Positions 1 to 7,800 of a DNA stretch of 38,039 nucleotides are shown piece after piece. Source of the stretch: Chrysochromulina parva (Eukaryota; Haptophyta; Prymnesiales; Chrysochromulinaceae). Both the position numbers and the translations under genes were made by a program. Below the pieces are notes generated by a model. That model made no database searches. It was given only the letters and a program-made list of their open reading frames with translations, and was not told where the DNA came from. Location of the stretch: NCBI GenBank assembly GCA_002887195.1, contig PJAB01000142.1, positions 1-38,039 of the forward strand. Direction: 5' to 3'. The number at the start of each line of letters is the position of its first letter. The first letter of the stretch is position 1.

Positions 1-43
<43 letters not shown>

Positions 44-1838
44 ACGCCGACGCCGCCGGCCGCGGCACCATCGGCGGCAACGAGCGGGCGCTGGGCATGG
101 CCGTGGACGAGCACACGGCACTCGGACGGCTCCTTCTTGATGAGCAGCAGCTCAGACGCATGTGAGCCGACGAGAAGTCCATTGGCTGCCGACCAGTCGA
201 GCGCACGGAGCCTCGCACCGCCACCCGCGCCGCGCAGCATCGGCAGCGCCGTCCCGAGCGCGAGCTCGGGGATCGAGCTCATGGGCACGAGAACCCGAGC
301 GCCCGCGTCCCAAGTCCAGCCGCGCACGCACCCGTCTTTGGCGCACGAGAGGAGAGGCGGAGTGCGCGCCGTCGCGGGCACACCGGCAGCGGGCTCGAGC
401 CCCTGCGCCTCGCACAGCACGTGGATGGGCGCGCCGTGGTGAGCGTCGCGCAGCGTGTGCACACACTCCCCCTTGGCGCCGTAACGGGCGCCGGCGCCGC
501 CCTCATCGCTGATGTTGAAGACCATGATCGCACCACTCGCGCTCCCGATCGCCACGAGACCACCGGTAAAAAAGCCAATCGAGAGCTGCGCGACGGAACG
601 CTCTCGCCCGGGCAGCTTCAGTTGTGTATCGCCGCGCCGCTCGGCGCCGCTGCTGGGCGCCGTCGCGAGCACCTCGGTCTCGTACAGGCGCGCGAAGCCC
701 TTGCCAACGAGCACAAGGCGACCCGCGAACTCGGCCGCGCCGCCGCCGCCGCCGCCGCCGCCGCCTCCGCCGCCGCCAGCCGCCGCCGCCGCCGTATCGG
801 GCGCCTGTGCGCCGTTGGCCCCAAGGTACCGGTACGGATCAAAGTACGGATCGCATCGCGCGCCAAAGATTCGCTCCTTAAGGGTGGGCACGTGGCACAG
901 AGCGACGCCCTTCTGCCAGTCCGAGAGGCACGAGCAATCAGGCTCAATCAAGTGCCATCAGGCGGGCAATCAGATGCGCTCGATGCCAATCCATGGCAAT
1001 CAGAAGCACTCAATGGCCATCCAGTGCCATCCAGTGCCATCCAGTGCCATCGGGCACCTGCCAATCCCAGAGAACGAGAGTGTTGTCGTCGTCGGCGCCA
1101 ACAGAGCAGAGTAGCTCGCCCGTCGTGTTGAAGCAGAGCAGCGAGACCCATCGTTGATTGCAGCCCGTGAAGACCAGCGGACCTTTTGTGAGCGCCTCGA
1201 TGACGCCCTCATCAGTGAGGCGCCACACCCAAACCGTTGGCTTACGCGCTCGCCCACGCTCCCTGTACGCCTTCTGACTTGATGCGACGTACCCCTTGGC
1301 CCTGTGGATGGCGACCCCAAGCGCGTCATCAGAGGTCATCAGAGAGCAATCAGAGGTCATCAGAGAGCAATCAGAGGTCATCAGGGCCCTGTGGACCTGT
1401 GGACGGCAATCCCCAGTACGTCGTCCTTATGCTCTCGAAAATGGCGCTGCTCGTGCGTCGCGAGATTGTACACGACGACCACCGCCGCCGCCGGGTAGAC
1501 GATGAGGGGATGGGCGGCCTCATCGCGCATCCAGAGCGCCGCGCGCCGCGTGTCGAAGCCACGGAAGCCTGATGATGAGGGAGGCAATCAGACGCACTCA
1601 GAGGCACTCAGCGGCACTCAGCGGCACTCAGCGGCACACAGCGGCACTCAGCGGCACTCAGCGGCAATCAGAGGCAATTACCGTAGACCCATTCTAGCTC
1701 GAGCGTCGCATCGGGCGGCTGCGAGCTCGCCGCGAGCTCCAGATCAGAGGGCGCCCGGGACGGCGCGACCGCGGCGGCGCGCCATGGCTGTATGGATAGG
1801 ATCTGTTCTCCACCCATGGCCTCGGCAGCAACAAAGAC

Positions 1839-1880
<42 letters not shown>

Positions 1881-4800
1881 TTCGCCGCCTTCGCCTGCGC
1901 CCGTCACGGCGCCCCCCATCTGGCCGCCCTTCATCTTGAGCTTCATCGCAAGACGTTCATCAGGCTCCACGTCACTGTCGTCCTCGTCGTCCTCCTCCCC
2001 CTCCTCCTCGAAGACATCCTCCTCCGCCGCTGCCGTCGCCGCCGCTGCCGCCCATGACGCCGACACGACGCTCACGCCGCTGCCCACGCCGACGCCCGCA
2101 ACGGCGCCCTCCGCGGTCGCGCCCGTCTCGGCGCTCGGCGCCGTCGTCGCCGTAACGGCCATGCGCGAGGTCCTCGCCGCCGCCGCCCTCGCCGCCGCCG
2201 CCCTCGCCGCCGCCACCGCCCCCGCGCTTCCCCCCCCGCGCACGCGCACCCTCCACACGAAGATCGTGAGGTCCTCGCCGCCCGCACTCAAAATGTACCG
2301 GTCGTTGTACGAGAAGCGCACCTGTGGGGAAAAGGGGGGGCGCAGTGATGAGCACTTGCATGCCAGGCAGGGTCCAGTCGGAGCGTTGGAGTCGTGTACG
2401 AGAAGCGCACGGAGGAGAGCGCCGAGGCATGGCCTCGCCCTTCGTCGTCGTTGCGCTCTGCGGTGCTCGGCGGCTGCAGGCACGGGTAGCGATGCAGCCG
2501 CAGCTGCTGAAACAGGTCCCCGACGGCCAGTAGCCGATCGCCAGTGCCGTGGCTGCTGCCGAGGGCACAGACCTTTTGCTCCAGAGGCTCGCCCCCCTCT
2601 GCCGGTGGTACCGGTAGGTGCACTCCAATCGTCTCCGGTGCGTACCTGATGAGGGGGGCAATCAGGTGAACTCCAATCGTCTCAGGTGCGTACCTGATGA
2701 GGGGGGCCATTTGAGGTCATCAGAGGCAATCAGGCCATTTAGAGGCCAATCAGAGGCCGTCAGAGGCCATCAGAGGCCATCAGAGGCCATCAAAGGTCAT
2801 CAGAGGCCATCAGTGGCGTACAGCACGCCGCCGTCGCTTGAAGCCCATGCCTTCCCGCGCAAATGGTCGAGCACGCGAGCCTCCTCGGCTGGCCGCAGCT
2901 CCTTGCCCGATAGGTCCCAAAACCGGAGCTCCGGCAGCTCGCAATTGGAACGCATGCAGCTTGAGTCGAGCGCCCAGCCCACGTGCGTGATCGGCGCCTT
3001 GTGCCCACGACAGCGCTCGACCAGCCGATACGAGCGCTCGCGAGACCCGTCGCTCGAAGGGACCTGATGAGGGAGGCAATTAAAGGTCATCAGAGGTCAT
3101 CAGAGGCCATCAGAGGTCATCAGAGGCCGATCAAAGGCCATCAGAGGCCATCAGAGGCGAATGGAGGGCGAATCGAGGGCGTACCAGATAGAGACGGATG
3201 ACGTCATCAGAGGGCCATCAGAGGCAATCAGTGGCCGTTACCAGATAGAGACGGATGACGCCACTCGCCTCGCCGATGGCTAGCCAACGACCGTCAGGTG
3301 AGTACGCGGCCGCGCGCGCCGCAGCGGAGTATGCGCCGCCGCTCTCGCCGCCGCCACCACCAAGCCCACCGGCGCTCAGGACGGCGGCGCTCGGTACGGC
3401 GCCCTCGCCGCCCATCACGACGCGCTCGAGCCACATGTCAAGCTGGTCAGCCGTGAGGACAACGAGCCGGCCATCCACGCACCTGATGAGGGACGCAATC
3501 AGAGGTCATCAGAGGTCATCAGATGCAATCAGAGGACAACGAGCCGGCCATCCACGCACCTGATGAGGGATGCAATCAGAGGTCATCAGAGGTCATCAGA
3601 TGCAATCAGAGGACAACGAGCCGGCCATCCACGCACCTGATGAGGGATGCAATCATAGGTCATCAGAGGTCATCAGATGCAATCAGAGGACAACGAGCCG
3701 GCCATCCACGCACCCAACGGCAATCAGTGGCAATCAATCAGTGGCAATCAGTGGCAATCAGTGGCAATCAGTGGCAATCAGTGGCAATCAGTGGCAATCA
3801 GTGGCAATCAGTGGCAATCAGTGGCAATCAGAGGCAATCAGAGGCCATCCACGCACCCAACGGCGAGGTGCCATCCGTCGGGCGAGAAGCTCAGGCACGT
3901 AGGGGACGAGCGCAGCCGGCGCGCCGCATGGAGCTTATGTGGCGAGAGCGACCAGACCTTGACTGCCTCGTCGTCGCCCGCGGACGCGAACCGAGGTAAC
4001 CGTGGATGCTCGGCGAGGGACGGGATGGAGCGCCAGCGCGCCTCGTCCCGCCCATCACAGCGCGCCTCGCCCGCCAGCCCGCCGGCGGCGCCCAATGACA
4101 TATGCGCGGCGGCAGCGGATGGCAGTGCGCCCGGTACGACGCCTTCGAGGTGGGCAGAGCCGGTAGCAGCGGCAGCGAGCGGCAAGGCGGTGGGCGGCGG
4201 GCGGAGCATTCCACCTTGATGGCCCTGCGTGAGGAAGCCAAGATGCTCAGCGGGATCATCAAGGGCAATCAAGGGAGATCGATGGAGATGGAGGAAGCCA
4301 AGATGCTCAGCGGTATCATCAAGGGCAATCAAGGGCAATCAAGGGAGATCGAGGGAGATTGAAGGAGATCGATGGAGATCGCACCTGCGTGAGCATCTTG
4401 GCTTCATCTGAGCCGTCGAGCGTCAGGTCGATGCGCACCACCTCGTTCGACTCCGTGCCCACGAGGACGCGCTGGTACTCGGGCCGGGCGTCCCAGCAGA
4501 CGGCGCGCACCTGATGAGGGACGCAATCAGATGCAATCAGAGGTCATCAGATGCAATCAGAGGTCATCAGGGCCGGGCGTCCCAGCAGACGGCGCGCACG
4601 TGCACCCCTCTCGCCGGCGGCTGCAGCTGCGGCCGACCGGCGGCATCGAGTGGCCCACGCTTGCAGATCTTGTTGAGGTCGATGCGCCGCATAATCTCGT
4701 ACCTGATGAGGGAGGCAATCGGCGTTGGCCATCGACGCTGAGGAGGGAGGCAATCGGCGTTGGCCATCGACGCTGAGGAGGGAGGCATCATGGCGTACCC

Positions 4801-7800
4801 AGCACTCCATAATAGGACCAAGCCGTCGGCGCCGCCAGTTGCAAAGCCCGCTCCACCCACTTGGTCCGCACACACACTGACGCTCTGGAGCGGGCCGTCG
4901 TGCGCACGCAGCGGCGGCCTCCAGAGGCGCGATGGGCGGTCGGGGAGCACGGTGGGAGCTTCCCACACATACAAGTCGCCCCGGCGCGTACCTGATGGAG
5001 GGAGGCCATCAGTGCGCATCAGGGGGCACTCATGCAGCAATCAGACGGCAATCAAGCGCAATCAAGCGCAATCAAGCGCAATCAACGTACCGGTGAGGAT
5101 GCGCCCGTCCGTATTCACAGCCACGCATGGGAGTGTCTGGAGCTCGGCGTCGCGTCCGAAGACGGCCTTGCGCCAGCGCAGCCGCCCTGACGCCCGCCGC
5201 GCCCGTGACGGCGCCTCCCCAAACCGAAGCTCACGCTCGCCACACACGACGATGCGCTCGCCACTCCCGCCGACGCCGACGCCGTCGACGCCGTCGCCGT
5301 CGCCGTCGCCATCGCCGCCGCCGCCGCCGCCGCCACCGCCGTCGCCGTCCAACACGCCGCCAGCGCCCTCAGCCAGCGGCAAGGCGCCCACTGCAGCGCC
5401 TTCAGTCCGGGAGGCACCGTTGCCGGTACCATAGGTGGCACCAGTGGCGATGGCGGCGGCGGCGGCGGTCGGTGCGTCGGCGGGCGGCGGCGCGCGCGGC
5501 GGCGGCTTGCTTCCATGACCTCCATGCAAGAAGCCCAGACCAAGCAACGGGCGCGGTGAGGAAGCTTGCCTGTGAAGGAGCGTCCAGTCAGTCAAGTCAA
5601 GTCAAGTCAAGTCAAGTCAAGTCAAGTCAAGTCAAGTCAAGTCAAGTCAATTTCAAGTCAAATCAAGTCAAGTCAAGTCAAGTCAAGTCTAGAGAGGAGG
5701 CTTGCCTGTGAAGGAGCGTCCAGTCAAGTCAAGTCAAGTCAAGTCAAGTCTAGAGAGGAGGCTTGCCTGAGAAGGAGCGTCCCCTGTCGCCAATCCCATA
5801 CGGCCACAGAGTGCATCGTGTCCAGCCCAGCAGAGAGTAAGCGCTCGCCTGATGAGGGAGGCAATCAGAGGTCATCAGTGGTCATCAGTGGTCATCAGAG
5901 GTCATCATCAGAGTAAGCGCTCGCCGTCGGGTGAGAAGGCGACGCTCGTCACGGCGTTCTCGTGCACCCCGCGTAGCCGGCACGATGGCGTCACCAGCTC
6001 AAGGCTGTCAATACTCCACACGAGCACCGGCGCGGACCGACCGTGGCCTCCACGCGCAAACGCCTTCTGGCCGGACGCGAAGATTCGCCGCGACGGATGT
6101 GCGGCGAGGCACAGCACGTCGTCCGTATGCCGTCGGAAGAAGCGCTGCTGCCGCTTGCCTCCCGGCCGCACCCCTGCAAGCACCACGACCGACGCGGCGG
6201 GGTAGACTGCGTCGCCGTCCGCGGAGAAGGCGACATTGTGTCGGCAGTCGTGTCCTCGATACCCATGCACCCAGGCCAAATGAGGCTCTTCATCAGGCAC
6301 CGTCGCCGCGGACGCCGCCGACGGCACCGGCGCCGGCGCCGTAGCGGGCAAAGCCGCCGCTGCAGTGGGCACCGTCTTTGGCGCCACCGCCAATGGAGGC
6401 GCTGCAGTGGGCACCGCCAATGGAGGCGCGTCGTTGTCCTGGGCACCGGTCGCGGCACCTGCAGCCGCGCCAAAGAGCTCAGCCACTGCGAGCCACTGCG
6501 GCATCGCACGCAGCCGTGCGCCGCGGTCCGCGGCTCTCTGCTGCGCGAGCGAGAAGATCTCATCGGTGCCCACGGCGGCGCCGCGTGCGTCCAAGCGGAT
6601 CTCAAGATGGCGAGATCGCGACGCGCGCTCCTCCTCTGCGTCGGAGTCGTCTTCGGAGAGCTCGCGCTCGCCTGATGAGGGAGGCAATCAGAGGTCATCA
6701 GAGGTCGTCAGCGGTCATCAGTGGTCATCATCAGAGTAAGCGCTCGCCTGATGAGGGAGGCAATCAGAGGTCATCAGAGGTCATCAGAGGTCGTCAGCGG
6801 TCATCAGTGGTCATCATCAGTCGTCTTCGGAGTGCTCGCGCTCGCCCGGCTCATTCCAATGGCGCCAGAGCAGTGCAGAACCATCCCGCCCGAGGGTGAG
6901 CACAAACCGATCGTCCCAGCTGAAGCCGACCGCATCGACCGGGCAGCCGTGCCCTGCGTACCGCCGGTGGCCTGCCCCTTCGCTCGAGCTCGCGGGCCAC
7001 CGGTACACAGCCACGTGCCCCCGCACGTCGCCGCAGACGATGGCGTCGCCTTCCGGGGAGCGATCGACCATGGGCACACCGCGGCGCAAGCTACGAAGGC
7101 CGAGGAGCACGCCGCTGCCACCGCCACTGCCGCCGCCATCGCCGCCATCGCCGGCGCTGCCCACCACGGCGCTGGCGGGGGATCGGCGGCCGGCACGCTG
7201 CATGCGGCGCAATTCCTCCGCATCCGGCCACGCGCCCTGAGCGCCCCACGCACTCGCGACTGTCGCGCTCGCCCACTTGTCCACAGCGAGGAGGGTTTCG
7301 TCATCGAGGGCGAGCCGCTGATTGTTGGCGGTGGCCACCCAGATGCCCAATGCACCCAGGGCGCTGCCGGAGCGTAGCAGGGTCCCATCTTCGGACCTGA
7401 TGAGGGACGCCATCGGACGTTCCATATTAGGAGAGGCCACCAAGAGAGAGAGGCCGTATTAGGAGAGGCCATCCGAGGGGTTCCAGATTAGGCAATCAAT
7501 GGCCATTAGGAGAGAGAGGCTATCCGAGGGGTTCCAGATAAGGCATCTTCTGACCAGTCGAGGCTGAGGATGGCTCCCGAGTCCGCAGAGGCTGCATCGC
7601 TCAGGGTACGCAGCTCGAGGAGCTCGGCGTGGCGCGCCGTGTCGAAGAGATGGATGGCGCCATTCGTGCACCCAACGGCTAAGAGTCGTCCATCAGGCGA
7701 GTAGCGCAGTGCGGAGAGCCCGACGCCGCCGCTGCCGCCGCTGCCGCCGCTGCCGCCGCTGCCGCCGCCGCCAGCACCGCCGCCGCCAGCACCGCCGCCA

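Noticed and set aside
3483..3840. CRISPR-like repeat array
   Set aside because: The repeats are contiguous 10-bp and 77-bp units with no unique spacers, inside a eukaryotic intron.
4511..6832. Hammerhead ribozyme cores (CTGATGAG occurs often)
   Set aside because: The partner GAAA strand and a stem II between them are absent in these introns; the match is a by-product of the decamer.
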